Below the pieces are notes generated by a model. The model did not search any database, had not been told where the DNA came from, and saw only the letters and a program-made list of their open reading frames with translations. A stretch of DNA of 26,447 nucleotides from Gnetum montanum (lineage: Eukaryota > Streptophyta > Gnetopsida > Gnetales > Gnetaceae), in the NCBI GenBank assembly GCA_015680685.1, contig MNCI01026391.1, forward strand, positions 1 through 26,447, given 5' to 3'. Of the stretch, positions 8,880-19,902 are shown piece by piece. Within the stretch, counting starts at the first letter, position 1. The number at the start of each line of letters is the position of its first letter. A program made the position numbers and the translations under genes.

Positions 8880-9249
8880 AACTTCAGGCCAACACTGCAA
8901 TAATAACCATGGATATCACAACAGTAAATATCTACTAGATTTCCTGACATATTTGTTTACCTTCCAATATTTGTACCACATTCTTTTCTAGGACCAAACC
9001 ATAGATAGCTTTACTATGTGATGTAAGATTATTTGTAATGGTGGCTTTAGCTCTAGATCAACTAATCCATATTGGAGAAACCTCCTCAAGCCCACGTCCT
9101 TCAATAAATACAAGACTCAACTTCTAACCACTAAAGTAGCTAACAGAAAGTATATGATTTTGAGGATCATCTACACCATCCAGATAATGATGAACGTATC
9201 CAAATTTGAAACTTAGATCTCCTAACATGATGCAGAGTATGTTCAACAT
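8880..9249 (-). pseudogene. extra conserved reading frame upstream of gag, copy A (unknown function)
   Basis: The minus-strand frame opens with ATG at 9249 and reads through LGDLSFKFGYVHHYLDGVDD, then ILSVSYF, KLSLVF, GLEEVSPIWI, RAKATI, LTSHSKAI and LVLEKNVVQILEG, ending near CQEI. Three internal stops break it. The copy B counterpart (15980-15690) is open for 96 codons with the same residues at most positions, although the DNA has diverged. It resembles neither gag nor any pol domain known to me. It could be an additional retrotransposon protein, as the ORF before gag in Ogre elements, or a captured piece of a host gene. Sequence beyond it (to about 8780) also keeps a similar frame in both copies (VGLKFDELKIEH). 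Confidence 0.45.
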
Positions 9250-9864
9250 GAAAATGGATTCAAAAAATTTACTTTTCTTTTAAACAAAAATGAACATTGA
9301 AATTATTGAATCAGTAAAGTTAGGTGGTGAGATCTTTGTCTAATAGTAATTGTATGAACATTTCATCGTAAATTCAAAGGTCCACTTTATTTCAAATTTA
9401 TTTACTAAGTGAATAGTCAAGATAAGTAGGATAAGTGAATATCATGGTTAAGAAAGAAACTCTTAAAATTAAATTAATTTCCAAAATTGGATTGACTAGA
9501 AGTAAAATTTTCTAAGACCTTTTGGATCATATCAGTTTTATAATTCTTTTAATAGTTCTTTGTTTTTTTAAAAAATTTATACCTCAATGCTACTCAGTAG
9601 ATTCAAATCTGAGATAAAAGGTTATCAAGAAAAAATTATTACCATTAAGCTAGCATATCAAGAGACTTTATGCTTTCTTTTTCTTTCTATGTAGGCCACA
9701 TGGTAAAAGGAACTGATAAGTTAATTCATTAATTGAATGTATGACGAAGTCAATTAGGCACTTAATGTTGAAAGCTAAGGGTAAAAAAAAAAAGAGAAAG
9801 GCAAGTGGGAATAAAGCCTAACTTAATTTTTTAACAAGAAAAAGAGCATAATCTTAAACCATTT
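9250..9864. other. AT-rich 5' region of copy A, up to the junction with copy B
   Basis: To about 9490 this matches the end of copy B (16000-16182). The bases 9490-9864 have no partner, because copy B is cut off at 16182. No frame or motif is seen. If the candidate LTR model is right, the primer binding site should lie near 9860 on the minus strand, but no tRNA-complementary sequence beginning TGG was recognised there. Confidence 0.4.
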
Positions 9865-10468
9865 TGATTAGAACAATAATTCATGGCCCTATGCCTAGCA
9901 TGGGTGATGTTGGCATCAACACTTAGCTCCTAAATTAGAAATTGCATGCAAGTGCAAGGAATAGCAAAATCATAGAAATCTTAAAAGGAGATGCAAAAGA
10001 TAGAGGATAAAAAAGATTAGTAAACATAGACAAATTAAAATTTAAAAGAAACTTATACTAATATAAAAATGATTAAAAAAACCATGTAATGAAGAGAGAA
10101 CTAGATGTGGACCACACTTATTAACCATATTATTGAATTAAGATCAAAATGTATAGTCTTTATAAATCATAACTTTAACTATATATATATATATAATGTA
10201 TATAATTAAGATCTCATTCCTAATCCTCTCACAAGGTAAAAGGAAAAAGCATGTGGACTACCTTGAGCACAAGGCTTTTTCTAAACCTAATGAATATGAC
10301 AAGCTTATCTTAGATTGTAGCTAGCCACAAATATAGGATTTTACCTTGGGATTCTTTTTTTTTTCTTTAAATTTTTGGAAAATAGGTTTAAAATAGGAAT
10401 GGAGGCTATGGTGAGGATTGTTGCTAGACCCTAGCATAGTCAAGAACTTATTACACTGCCAATGAACA
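9865..10468 (-). repeat. candidate LTR between copies B and A
   Basis: This is homologous to 3235-3896 and bounded in the same way (TG on plus at 9865, CA at 10467-10468, A/G-rich minus-strand tract just outside). In a tandem LTR-body-LTR-body arrangement it would serve as the 3' LTR of copy B and the 5' LTR of copy A. It contains a run of AT repeats at 10181-10195. Confidence 0.3.
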
Positions 10469-11229
10469 TGGTCCTCATTCTTTTTATTTTTTCTTTTTTT
10501 AAGTAATATTTGCTCATGGTGTATCTCATTCTTAAGGTAGGAATTCTAGCATGAGTCTAGTCAATTAGTTGCATGCCAAAGAACATGGTCTTTTTAGAAC
10601 TTTTCCCATGGTACAATTCAACCCTCATGTATTTGTCTTTAATTACAATCTAGATGGCATCATAGCAAGTCTCCTGGGTGGCTAAAGGTTCTCAATTGGA
10701 GATGAACACACTTCACCTTGTTGCTCATAGGATAGGCATGGTTCATCACACTTGAGGGTTGGGGCTTATGAGAGGGAAGATGACATTTTCCAAGGTCACC
10801 TAGTGATTGTGGCTAACCATTTTCCAACTTCACATATCCTACACTTACATGATCATGATGATTACATGATAAATTAGCTTAAATCCTATCCTCCATAATC
10901 CAACATAACTAACTAAACTAAAACCTTGAAATACATTGGAAAAAATGAAAGTAGTATTGAAATATATCATATAAAGGAGATTTTCTATAATAGTAATAGG
11001 ATATATCATATAAAACATTATACTTGCATTATTTTCCAATGGTGTTATGATGACCTAATTCCTAGTATGACCATAATGATTCCTAAAATCATATGAAAAG
11101 TATGAATCAAACCAAAACCAATATGCTATGAAATAGACAATGGAAATGTAAAGAAGATATGCAAATGCAACTATATACAAATGAAATGCTTTGTGAAAGG
11201 GAAGAAAGCATGTAAATAAGGATCTACTA
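10469..11229 (-). other. 3' noncoding part of copy B
   Basis: This matches 3897-4690 of copy A over its length. The integrase frame runs on past its usual end to a stop at 11055 (hydrophobic LYISIVYFIAYWFWF), probably read-through into noncoding DNA. No other coding signature is seen. Confidence 0.45.
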
Positions 11230-11466
11230 GGTGTCCACATGGGACACCTAAGTAGAAATGCATTAAAGTTTCTATATAATTTAGATCCTTGTAAATATGA
11301 AATTTTGTAAACATTAGGGCCAATGACATCTATAACTTGGAATGGACCTGACCACATAGGAGAAAACGTACTTTGAGGACCTATTATCCTTTTTTAGGAC
11401 TACATATTCTATGTTATAGACTTTAACTATATATTTATTGTCGAACCATCTTTTTAGAATTTTTTG
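11230..11466 (-). pseudogene. integrase C-terminal remnant, copy B
   Basis: Minus-strand reading: HQKILKRWFDNKYIVKVYNI, EYVVLKKD, and after a frame change WSGPFQVIDVIGPNVYKIS, then LYRNFNAFLLR. This is the GPF/Y module ending Ty3/gypsy integrase, clearer than in copy A. The RT sequence ..MNFCNLN joins directly to HQKILKRWFD, so the integrase zinc finger, the catalytic core and the rest of RT are missing. The junction is at the same place as in copy A. Confidence 0.7.
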
Positions 11467-11560
11467 ATGATTGAGATTACAAAAATTCATGCATAATTCC
11501 AATTCACTTGTTTGTTCTCTAATGGGAACTAAATTTGAAAAATACAACATCCTTAGACAT
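11467..11560 (-). pseudogene. N-terminal reverse transcriptase remnant, copy B
   Basis: The frame reads FSNLVPIREQ then LELCMNFCNLN, matching the LVPV+KK.G.IRLC.DFR.LN pattern at the start of Ty3/gypsy RT. Upstream the frame changes and the sequence is poorly preserved. It ends exactly where integrase sequence begins. Confidence 0.6.
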
Positions 11561-11744
11561 AGCTTCTTTATTAATTTGAGAAACTTTAAAAAATTATTCA
11601 CTAAATTTATCCTTGGAACATAAAAATTCATGAATATGATCATCATCATCAAAACTTGAAAAGAAAATATATTATTTGGAATAGAATAGATGTTAACCTT
11701 TTAATAATTCTTTCAGAATTCCAAGGATTATGTCAAAAAGGGAC

Positions 11745-11875
11745 ATCTAAAGTAGTAGCCATTTGAGCTAATAAATGAGAAACATAATTTTCTTCTCTAG
11801 GAATATATTCAATGTATATATCATCAAAATCTTGCACACCTTCTAATGTTTTAATGGTTAGGATCTCATTTATAT
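11745..11875 (-). pseudogene. RNase H C-terminal remnant, copy B
   Basis: The minus strand reads ILTIKTLEGVQDFDDIYIE followed by YIPREENYVSHLLAQMATTLD. This is the last strand and helix of an RNase H domain, where PREEN..AD.LA is usual; the catalytic D is replaced (SHLLA for ADxLA). Its place is upstream of RT, as in the third element, whose ending IEHINRVKNLIADDLAKAAS can be aligned with it. The front of the domain is not visible. Confidence 0.55.
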
Positions 11876-12779
11876 CTTTGTCCTCTCCTAATGGTTGTGG
11901 GTCATCAAAAAGGACTATTTCTTCAGCATGTTGATGATAAGGAAAGTTATCTTCATAAATTTCTTCACATTCACTAGAAGAAAAATAATTTATTTTTGAA
12001 ATTTCACTCTCACGATTATTTATTACATGTTCGCCAAGCCCAACATCAATAAATCGAATATAAAGATTAGTATTTTAATTTTCCAAAGATTGATTTTTCT
12101 TTTTAGTTGTTGAAGATTTTTCTTTATTGGTTTTAGATGTATGAACTATCTTTTGAATCACATCTTTCATTTCATTAAAATGTAGAAAATCATACATTTA
12201 AATGTTGCCTTTAACTCGTTTTAAATCCTCAGGTAGATCATAAGTCTTATGTTTATTTTTGGCTTCTTGTTGAGATGGAGTTTTTCTAGGTATTGAAGGC
12301 GAGTTTCGTTGTCGTGGGACATTTTCTTGGGATGGTTTGATTTAATTATTTATATTATTTTGACTAGAAGATTTTCTATTTCGAGGAGTATAAGGATTAT
12401 TCCTAGTTTGTTGTTGTGTGGTGTTCATAATGTCACTAAGTCTATGGTAGAAGGTGTTGTGTGGGTTGGAATCACTTACCATGACTTGCTCAACCAAGGA
12501 AACGTTTTCATTCTTTATTTAATGAGGTGTGTTAAGGACCATAATTGGGGTATCCCCATTTTGTTAACTTTCAGAATTGTCACCATATAATGCTAAAAAT
12601 TGAGGATAAATTTTCTTAGAATGTAGTCTAGTGTTACGAAGATGACAATAATCATCATTGATTGATGTGTTCAATTTTTCAAATTTTATAAGGACTTTAT
12701 TGTTATTTTTCTTCAATTCAACGACTTCATTTTAAGGCTTTTGAAGTGAACTTAATATTTGTATCATTTGGTTTTCTAT
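11876..12779 (-). pseudogene. gag C-terminal / linker region, copy B, protease deleted
   Basis: Between about 12098 and 12113 the sequence passes straight from the post-protease part to the gag-side linker, where copy A has about 500 bases including the protease. A zinc-knuckle trace is at 12647-12606 (YCHLRNTRLHSKKIYP; the second and last ligands have become R and Y). The rest is linker with many stops. The plus-strand frame 12309-12590 has no signature and is a shadow. Confidence 0.45.
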
Positions 12780-13632
12780 TTAACAAGTGGACACCTTAGG
12801 ATTAGATATTACATATGGATTTATGATAGATTGGATCAAATCATGTAATTGATCATCACTTAAACTAGTAGTTGGTGGTACAAATGAAGAGGATCTAGGA
12901 CCCTGAAAATCACTACTTGTAGGTTGAGTCATTTGAAGGGAAGTGGGATTTTGGAATAAAGTATTATTCATTGAAAAAGCTTGTGGTGATAAAGGAGTAG
13001 ACTACATAGGATTCCTAACATTTATCATCCCAAATTAAGTCTAAATTCTATTCATCAAGATAATTTACTCCAACTCAATAGCTTTAGCCATTGCTTCTTT
13101 TAATTCCATTATGTTGGGATTAGACTTAATGGCATAGGCAAAGAATGGGTCAATGGTAAAGAGCTAGAAATTAACGATACCATTAGGTTGTGAATGCATC
13201 TCATTTAGCACATAAGCAAGTTGATGGAGGAATCTTAAGTTGTAGTCATGAACATTTTTCCTAGGTATTTTTCTTAGGCTTATGAAATTGCTTGATGCTA
13301 AGGTAGGCCTAGTGAACTTATCAAATTGAAGTAGGAACTTATTTTTAAACTTTTTCCATGAGTTGATAGAGGAATTAGGGAGCATTAAAAACCATTATGT
13401 GGCTCTACTTCTAAGAGTTGTCACGAATACCCTACACGCTATGTTTTTTTAGACAATGTTCTAGATGTCTGATAAGGCTTTAAAACATTGTATATGTTGG
13501 TGGACATCACTAGTACAGGTTGTTGCAATTGAAGAACAAATTTATGTTTTTAAGTGATTTTGGAATATCATGATAGTTGCTGAAGTTAAAGGGATTTCTC
13601 ACCAAGGAAGTTGGGGGTTGATTGGTTGCCAT
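12780..13632 (-). pseudogene. gag (capsid) remnant, copy B
   Basis: The likely start is ATG at 13632-13630 (MATNQPPTSLVRNPFNFSNY). The N-terminal third is then broken by stops. A frame at 13385-13164 carries the gag core MLPNSSINSWKKFKNKFLLQ and RKIPRKNVHDYNLRFLHQLA, and a last piece at 12971-12780 (MNNTLFQNPTSLQMTQPTS) gives the C-terminal Ser/Thr/Pro-rich part. It is the same protein as in copy A, with the two copies open in different parts, which suggests that they decayed independently. Confidence 0.7.
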
Positions 13633-15650
13633 CCTAGTTCCAGTTCTTTTAGAGATAGAACTTGGTATTCGTGAAGCTCATTATTTTCTTAAAGTGAAAT
13701 GATGGGTAGCTAGTCATATAGGGGTAGGAGTAGAAGCTCTTTGTTGAGATGTTCTATAGTAAGATTCACTCATAAAATGACAACAAGAAATGTAAGATGC
13801 TAATAAACTGTAAAACTTAAATAAAATAAAAATATATATAAAATTTTTTATATATAGATATTGTTACTTTTTTTAAGAAATACTAAAATTTCTATATATA
13901 AACCTTGAAAGAAAAACAACAAATGTGGAATTTTTATTAAATTAAATTTAAAATTAAAAAACATAATTAATGAAAACCGCCTCACGAAAGTTAGGACTAA
14001 AGTAAGGATCACCAAAATCAGAACTGGGAAAAGAAGGTTTAGGATTTTGGAAATAATTTTGGAACAAATCAATAAAACAAAAAATAGGCGATAGTTAACT
14101 AGAACTAATATCAGAAATGGGCCATTAAATGTTTGAGTAATTGAAACTAGGAAAGTAAAATTTTTCAAGAATTGGAAAATAGAAATTATTAGGTAGCAAA
14201 AACTAAATTTTAAAAACAGTAACTAGAAAATAAATGACTATCACCAAGAAAATAAATAGAAATGGATAATAAAGGTTTTGAATAACAAAGAAAGAAAATT
14301 GAAATAGGAAATTAAAAGTTCAAAGTAATTGAAATTGGAGAAATGGAGATTCATAAATTGTAAAGTACATGGTTGTAAACATAAACTGGAAATAGATGAT
14401 TGAGAACAAAAAAATGAAATTTTTATGAAACGGAAACAAAAACATTTCAGGAACAAAAAAAAAACGTTAAAATTGATATCTAAGGAAATGGGAAAAAATG
14501 ATTGAAAAATTGTCCTTGTTATAATGACAAAAATTTGTTGTTGCATAAATTTTGGACACATCAACACCTAAAAAACTTGTTTAGGAAGACTATTTCCTAG
14601 GGTGTGTCTTGTATAGGTATGGAAACCTAAGAATAATCTCAACTAGAAAGGGCAATGTAGAATTTTAATAGGTAAGTCAAACTAAAAAATTGAGAAAATT
14701 TAAATTGAATAAATGCCTTAAATTTTAAGGCTTGATGAGAAAATAGTAAAATAAATACAAATGTAAATTTTAAAATTCTCCCTAGTCTCCTATTATCTCG
14801 ACTCACTGTTGCTACTTACTGGCTACTCTTGATCAAAATTAGAGTGGCTCCTCTTCTTCAAACCCTCACAGCTTGGGAAAGACAGGGTAGACGGTGCAAA
14901 GAGAGGGAGAGAGATGTTCTATCTCTTATGGATATTGCTACCTACTACTACCACTTGTCAAAGCCTCTCTACACTGACTGCTATTGCTACTACTACTATT
15001 GCCACTATTTCCATTTTTTCACACACCTCCATTCATGTAGCATATCGCTTGTTGCTTGCTGACATTACCTACTACCTTCATTTGCTACTATCATTCTCTC
15101 TTTGTGCTACCACAATTTATGCCTGCTAGCACTTACTATTGTTATCACTGCCAATTGTTAATGCACACACACACTACCAACCACTCATTTCCATGCGCTT
15201 GTTGATGCACTTACACGTTGCTGATCAGTTGCAATTGTCATTGTTCATGTCTTCTAGCACCCGCTATCATGCACTCCCTACTATCTATTGTACATGTCTA
15301 TTGTTGCATGTTGTCCACCATTCACACCTGCCACTACTATGTTCCTACTACTACCAATGCTACTTCAGCTACCACTACCTACCAACACTAGGAGAGAGGG
15401 AGGCCCTAAGATGTTCCTTCATTTTGCTATTGCTATTTTTTTTTATAGTAGCTCCCGACTGACAACATTAAATGCCCATGTCTACCACCTACAACATTTG
15501 TCCACATCTGCCACCACTTTGTCAGTTACTTGTGTAACGTCTACCACCATGTGAAATGTTTGCTTTCACAAACATGAAGAAACACTACACTAGTTCCAAC
15601 ATTTCCATCTACTACATACTCTATTCTCAATTTATCAAAATTTAGGCCAA
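13633..15650 (-). other. untranslated leader of copy B, with low-complexity tracts
   Basis: It is collinear with the copy A leader, but A/G-rich AT sequence at 14050-14760 makes it longer. The part 14900-15400 is the CTACTACC-like low-complexity region. Frames here (minus 13848-14567; plus 14829-15554) are composition artefacts: Phe/Leu/Ile-rich or His/Leu/Thr-rich with no domain. A TATA-like box on the minus strand lies at 15447-15433. Confidence 0.45.
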
Positions 15651-15689
15651 CACTGTAGCAATAATCATGGCTAGCACAATGGTAAACCT

Positions 15690-15980
15690 CTATTGGATTT
15701 CTTGGCATAAGTTTTGCACTTCCAACATTTGTACCACATTCGTTTCTAGGACCAACCTAGAGATAGCTCTACTATGTGATGTAAGATAATCTACAATGGT
15801 GGCTTTAGCTCTACATCTATTAATCCATATTGGAGAAACCTCTTGAAGCCCAAGTCCTCTAGTAAATACAAGACTCAGCTTTTGATTATTAAAGTAGCTA
15901 ATAGAAAGTACATGATTCCAAGGATCATCTACACCATCCAAATAAGGATGAACGTACCCAAATTTCCCTACATGATGCAT
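15690..15980 (-). CDS. extra conserved reading frame upstream of gag, copy B (unknown function, partial)
   Basis: This is a 96-codon minus-strand frame. It reads MHHVGKFGYVHPYLDGVDDP, WNHVLSISYF, KLSLVFTRGLGLQEVSPIWI, RAKATIVDYLTSHSRAI and LVLETNVVQMLEVQN, ending CQEIQ. Copy A shares nearly every motif, although indels and stops broke its frame. Just before the ATG, copy B appears to lack about 13 bases present in copy A, so its true start may be upstream. No gag, protease, RT, RNase H or integrase motif fits; the mixed, charged content looks like a real soluble protein. A captured host exon and an Ogre-like upstream ORF are both possible. Confidence 0.45.
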   Translation of the reverse strand: MHHVGKFGYVHPYLDGVDDPWNHVLSISYFNNQKLSLVFTRGLGLQEVSPIWINRCRAKATIVDYLTSHSRAISRLVLETNVVQMLEVQNLCQEIQ

Positions 15981-16180
15981 TTTATGTTCAACATAAAAAT
16001 GGGTTCACAAAATTGACTTTTATTTTAAACACAAATGAACAATGAAATGATTGAATTAGTAAATTTGGATGGTGAGATCTTTGTCTAATAGTAATTGTAT
16101 GAACATTTCATCGTAAAGCTAGAGGTCTAGTTTCTTTTAAATTTATTGAATAAGTGAATAGTCAAGATAAGTGAGGATAA

Positions 16181-17125
16181 GTAACAGGTTCTAACATTTC
16201 TATCCCAGGTACTTCTTTATCTTATCCTGATAGTATTTCTTCCTTTTGCTCTACTTCTGCTAGTTCATTTCTTCCCTCTATTCCAAAGCAATGTAAAATT
16301 TATCCTTTTTCTCAGCTTTCTCTACTAGAATTAGTCAGTTCCATGAATTTTTCTGAGTGTGAATTAGAGATTAGTGGTTCTAGTCTCTGTCCAGTAGCGT
16401 TATCCTTTTTCTCATCATGGGAGATGTGTAAATGGATTACAGATGGATATAACTACATCCACATAGTAGAATTAGACACCCACATCCATCCGCACTTCAA
16501 TTACTATCTAAAGAAACCATACTGGATCACCTTAGTTGATCATAGATTTAACTCTTTCCAAGATTCTTTAATTACACAGGCTAAAGGTAGATTGGAATTA
16601 GATGCCTTGGTTGTTACTTTACAAAATTTTATGCTATCTTTAAGAGATCACCACTTACACAATAGCTTAATGATAATAGTTTATATTCCAGTAGATATGC
16701 AAACTGGTAGTATCTACACAACCATTGGCAAAAGATTGGTGTTCAAACTATTTTAGAGTGTAAGCATCAAGATGTTTCTATCTTTTGGTGAACAATCTAT
16801 CTCATGTGGTACAACCAATATTGAACATGACATAGGAATTAATACTGAAGATTTACTCATCCATACTCTGTATCCACAGCTAGATAATACACTTGAAGAA
16901 TTTTATGACCATGTCATCCCAAGAAAATCCAAGAATAATCTTGGTAAAAAACTATATAAAGTAAATCTTAAAACTCCAAGATTTACAGAGGTAGATTTTT
17001 TTAGCCAACCTCCTGAATCAAAAAGATATTTACCATGAGTCATAGATCCAATAACCTTACTACCAGGAAGAAATTCCTTTTGTGGTTCCTCTTCCTCCTC
17101 TTTAATAGCAAAGAAAATCTTAGGA
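16181..17125 (+). pseudogene. caulimovirid movement protein remnant
   Basis: The frame is open from the junction at 16181, so the true start is cut off, and runs to TAG at 16754; the same frame resumes to TGA at 17036 and continues to about 17125. The core has YWITLVDHRFNSFQDSLITQ, GRLELDALVVTLQNFMLSLRD and MIIVYIPVDMQTG, which fit the 30K movement protein superfamily pattern of a DxRF motif, a hydrophobic strand, and a ..F.MSL.D.. segment. In a virus this protein lets the genome pass through plasmodesmata. The C-terminal part (TEVDFFSQPPES) is likely a linker. Confidence 0.6.
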
Positions 17126-18790
17126 GGGTGTTTAAGGATTTAGGGATTACATATGATGTCAATAAAATTCTAGGAAAAGCATCTAGCTCAAATGATAAAG
17201 GTAAAATAGTGATGGAACATTTTCAAAAAAACTCTTCTAAACAAGTAGGAACATCTACTTCTATAGTAGAAGTGATAGAAGAATCCCACAATAGCTATCC
17301 ACATAAGTCTGCAATAAAATATAACCAAAAATACCATTGTGCTGAATGTGATGCACTCTTTTGTATACGAATGAATACCATAGAAATACCAAAAGAAGAA
17401 AAGGAAGAAAAGAAAGCCATGATATATAAACTATATCAAAAATCCTCAGTAGATATACCATCAGACATCATTAGACTCCAATATTGGACAAATGAAAAAT
17501 TGAGTGATGTCTTAGGAAAAACGTACTTAGTAGAAGATAAATTATTAAAGAATAAGAAGATATTAGAGAATATTTATAATGAAGTAAAAACTCTAAAATT
17601 AGTTCCTAAGAAGAGAGAAACACAAACACAAACTGAAAATAAGGATTCTAAACATGAAACCCCTAATTATGGCATAACTCTTGATACCCCAAGTTTAGAA
17701 TTAGATTATAGACCTCATTACTCATATCTACAAAAGGGGAAAAGTAGCATAAATATGAATGAACAATCCAGTTCAGGACCCATGGTTATAACCTTTGGTG
17801 CTACACATCTAGAACCCCCACCAAAATCTTTAGTGGAAGAAGGGGTAGAAGCAATGATGAAATCCCATGACTATTATGAAGCTAACCCGAAGGAATATCA
17901 AAACATGTCCTCTCATATGATTAGTGAAAGAGCCCCTAAATTCAACATGGACAATCTAGGTTTAGAAGAATGACAACTTATCGTAGATCGAATTGTTAGG
18001 TTTTTAGAAGAACAAGTTTTATTAGATAAAAAATCATCCCATCATGTAATGTGGAACCCTATGATTAATTTCACTAGAAATATGAGAAGATGGTGGATGA
18101 AATCAAACTAGATATAAAAGACAAATTACTTAATAGCCCCACTATTTTCTTTTTAAGTGCCATCACCAAAGAGTTCTTAGGAAATAAAGAGAATATAGAT
18201 ATAGATTGTTGAGAACAATATTTTTCTGCAAAACTATATCAAAGCCAAGATGTTGATAGTTTTCTTGATCAAATGGAATCTTGGTAGTATAAAGGTATAT
18301 TAACTCATGAACGTGTAGCTAAAGGCACATACTTGGTGCTATGCCTCAACCTTTTGCAGAGAAATATCATCATGAACTTAAAGTACAAAATAGAACATTA
18401 GATGAAGTTACTTGTAATTATATTAGACAATTAATTACTAAAGTCAATAGGGAATTCTGTTATGATATACGTGCACAAGATATTATGAAAACCATAAATC
18501 AAAAAATGGAAAAAAAATTTGCTTAAATTTTCCATGAATAAAAATGCTTAAAACCTTCTTGTTCTAAATCCAAAGAAAAAGGTAAAGTTCAAAAACAATG
18601 AAAACCAAAACATAGATTTGCTTGGTCCAAACATCCCTCTCATCCCTATCCTAAGAAAGCATTCAGAGGAACATTTACACACTGTAAAAGGCCTTTATCT
18701 TTTGAACAAATAAAATGTTACATCTACAAGGGTAATCATTACACCAATAACTATCTTTAAAAAAAAGTATTCCAAAGAGGTAAATTTTAT
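17126..18790 (+). pseudogene. caulimovirid coat protein remnant
   Basis: A long open frame (to 17973) covers a charged N-terminal part with acidic and lysine-rich stretches (EIPKEEKEEKKAM; TQTQTENKD). Past the stop the capsid core is recognisable in pieces in shifting frames: NFTRNMRRWWM, then AITKEFLGNKENIDI, EQYFSAKLYQSQDVDSFLDQ, then MPQPFAEKYHHELKVQ in frame 2. A lysine-rich tract and a broken zinc knuckle (18716-18754) close it. This order matches caulimovirid coat proteins, which package the DNA genome. At least three frame changes and several stops are present. Confidence 0.6.
18716..18754 (+). other. degenerate CCHC zinc knuckle of the coat protein
   Basis: Residues read CYIYKGNHYTNNY. 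The caulimovirid knuckle is C-X2-C-X4-H-X4-C. Here the second and last cysteines are tyrosines (TGT to TAT changes) and one residue is missing before the histidine, so it could not bind zinc. Confidence 0.6.
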
Positions 18791-19549
18791 TCAGGAATTA
18801 AATTTTTCCAAAAAATATTATGACTATATAAGTGATCCTTGTGTCTATTCACCACTAGGGATGTGTATATTGAATCTAACGAATACTCCACACCATTTGA
18901 TTCTGGTGATGATGCTCTTTTTTCCATTGGAGGAGATAAGTATGACAACCACATCGATCACTATGTCAATCAATATGATGATGCAATGGACAAAAACTCA
19001 GATGATGATGTCTTTTACTATGCTATGAATAGGTTTTCTCATAGGAGACCCCTACAAAGAATACTCACCTCAAGGCCTCATCCTTTTAAAACTAAGTCAT
19101 GCCACTTGCATTCTCCATCTGCATCAACATAAGACATAGATCCTTTTAGTGATGATCCCACATACCAACTCCTTCTCACACAAGTGAAACAAATAAAGCA
19201 TAAATTAGACATAACACCAATAGATGACATCAATAGGATTATGTCCCTCAAATGAAAACTTAAAGAAAAGAAACAAGAGTTATCTAGCCAAGAAAACATG
19301 CTTAGAGAAAGGGTAATATAGTATCCTAAATCTCAACAATTAGAGACAGATACTGAAGTAGAAGCTCAAATAGAAATGGAAATCCAACATCAGCAAGAAA
19401 AAACTGAACAAATACCTAAAGCCATAACCTACTTGTATAGGATAGAACAATTAAAAAAATACATTCAATGGGCATCAACAAAATTAGAAGAATTAGAAAA
19501 AGAAGAAGAAAGTTCTTAAAGATGGTAATATAAAGAAGAGACAAAGGCA
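18791..19549 (+). pseudogene. acidic and coiled-coil spacer between coat protein and protease
   Basis: Frame 2 holds DSGDDALFS, many D/N residues, then from about 19200 a heptad-like, Lys/Glu/Gln-rich stretch (for example LKEKKQELSSQENMLRE and TKLEELEKEEESS) suggesting a coiled coil. Stops at 19130 and later break it. Similar charged spacers separate capsid and protease in related polyproteins; no enzymatic role is visible. Confidence 0.45.
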
Positions 19550-19902
19550 ATGCTAGTCACTTTAGTAAATAAGAATATAAATTCTACTACACTACCACTA
19601 GTAACGTTCCAAATAAAGTTTCCTTCTTATATGCCATACAACATAGACACATTATTAGATAGTGGTGTAGAAATATCACTTGCTATATGGTCCTTAATTT
19701 CAAGTCATTTTTGGCAGGAAAAAGAAAAGAAAGATGTGGATTTTGATCAACAAAAGTCTCCCTTAGAATATGTTGTCAAAATCCCCATTAAAATACTAGA
19801 AGGATCCATCATAGAACTTGTAGTATATTGTTATGATATGCCTATGTATGATTTACTAGTATAAATAGATATTCTTAGAATGTGCGAACCATATATGGTA
19901 GG
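19550..19902 (+). pseudogene. caulimovirid aspartic protease remnant
   Basis: The frame has 104 codons. The active site is intact (NIDTLLDSGVEISLAI; DSG at 19658-19666) and it ends in YDMPMYDLLV, then a stop (19862), then IDILRMCEPY. The usual caulimovirid pattern here is ..YD.L.G.D.., so the glycine region has become a stop. This enzyme would process the polyprotein. Confidence 0.65.

Larger units (their letters stand above)
3235..9864 (-). mobile_element. copy A: non-autonomous Ty3/gypsy element, internally deleted
   Basis: Reading on the minus strand (high to low positions), the order is an extra conserved frame (9249-8880), low-complexity leader, gag (from about 7462), zinc-knuckle-like linker (6476), protease (5875-5516), a trace of RNase H (about 5150-5075), the first part of RT (about 5045-4912) fused to the integrase C-terminus (about 4911-4690), then a 3' noncoding part and a candidate LTR. 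Most of this is collinear with copy B at 9865-16182. The element lacks the RT core and integrase core, so it could move only with help from a relative. All coding parts contain stops. Confidence 0.75.
9865..16182 (-). mobile_element. copy B: second copy of the non-autonomous Ty3/gypsy element
   Basis: This has the same orientation and order as copy A, starting where copy A's sequence ends. On the minus strand: conserved upstream frame (15980-15690), leader, gag (from ATG 13632), zinc-knuckle trace (12647), RNase H end (about 11845-11750), RT start fused to integrase end (about 11545-11230), 3' noncoding part and candidate LTR. It differs from copy A in lacking the protease, in having a longer leader (14050-14760) and in keeping more of the RNase H end. 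Its right end stops abruptly at 16182, where pararetrovirus sequence begins. Confidence 0.75.

Noticed and set aside
13848-14567. Two minus-strand frames rich in Phe, Leu and Ile, looking like membrane proteins
   Set aside because: AT-rich leader sequence; T-rich codons always give such residues, and copy A has no counterpart.
14829-15554. Overlapping plus-strand frames with signal-peptide-like hydrophobic runs
   Set aside because: Same low-complexity leader in copy B; composition artefact.
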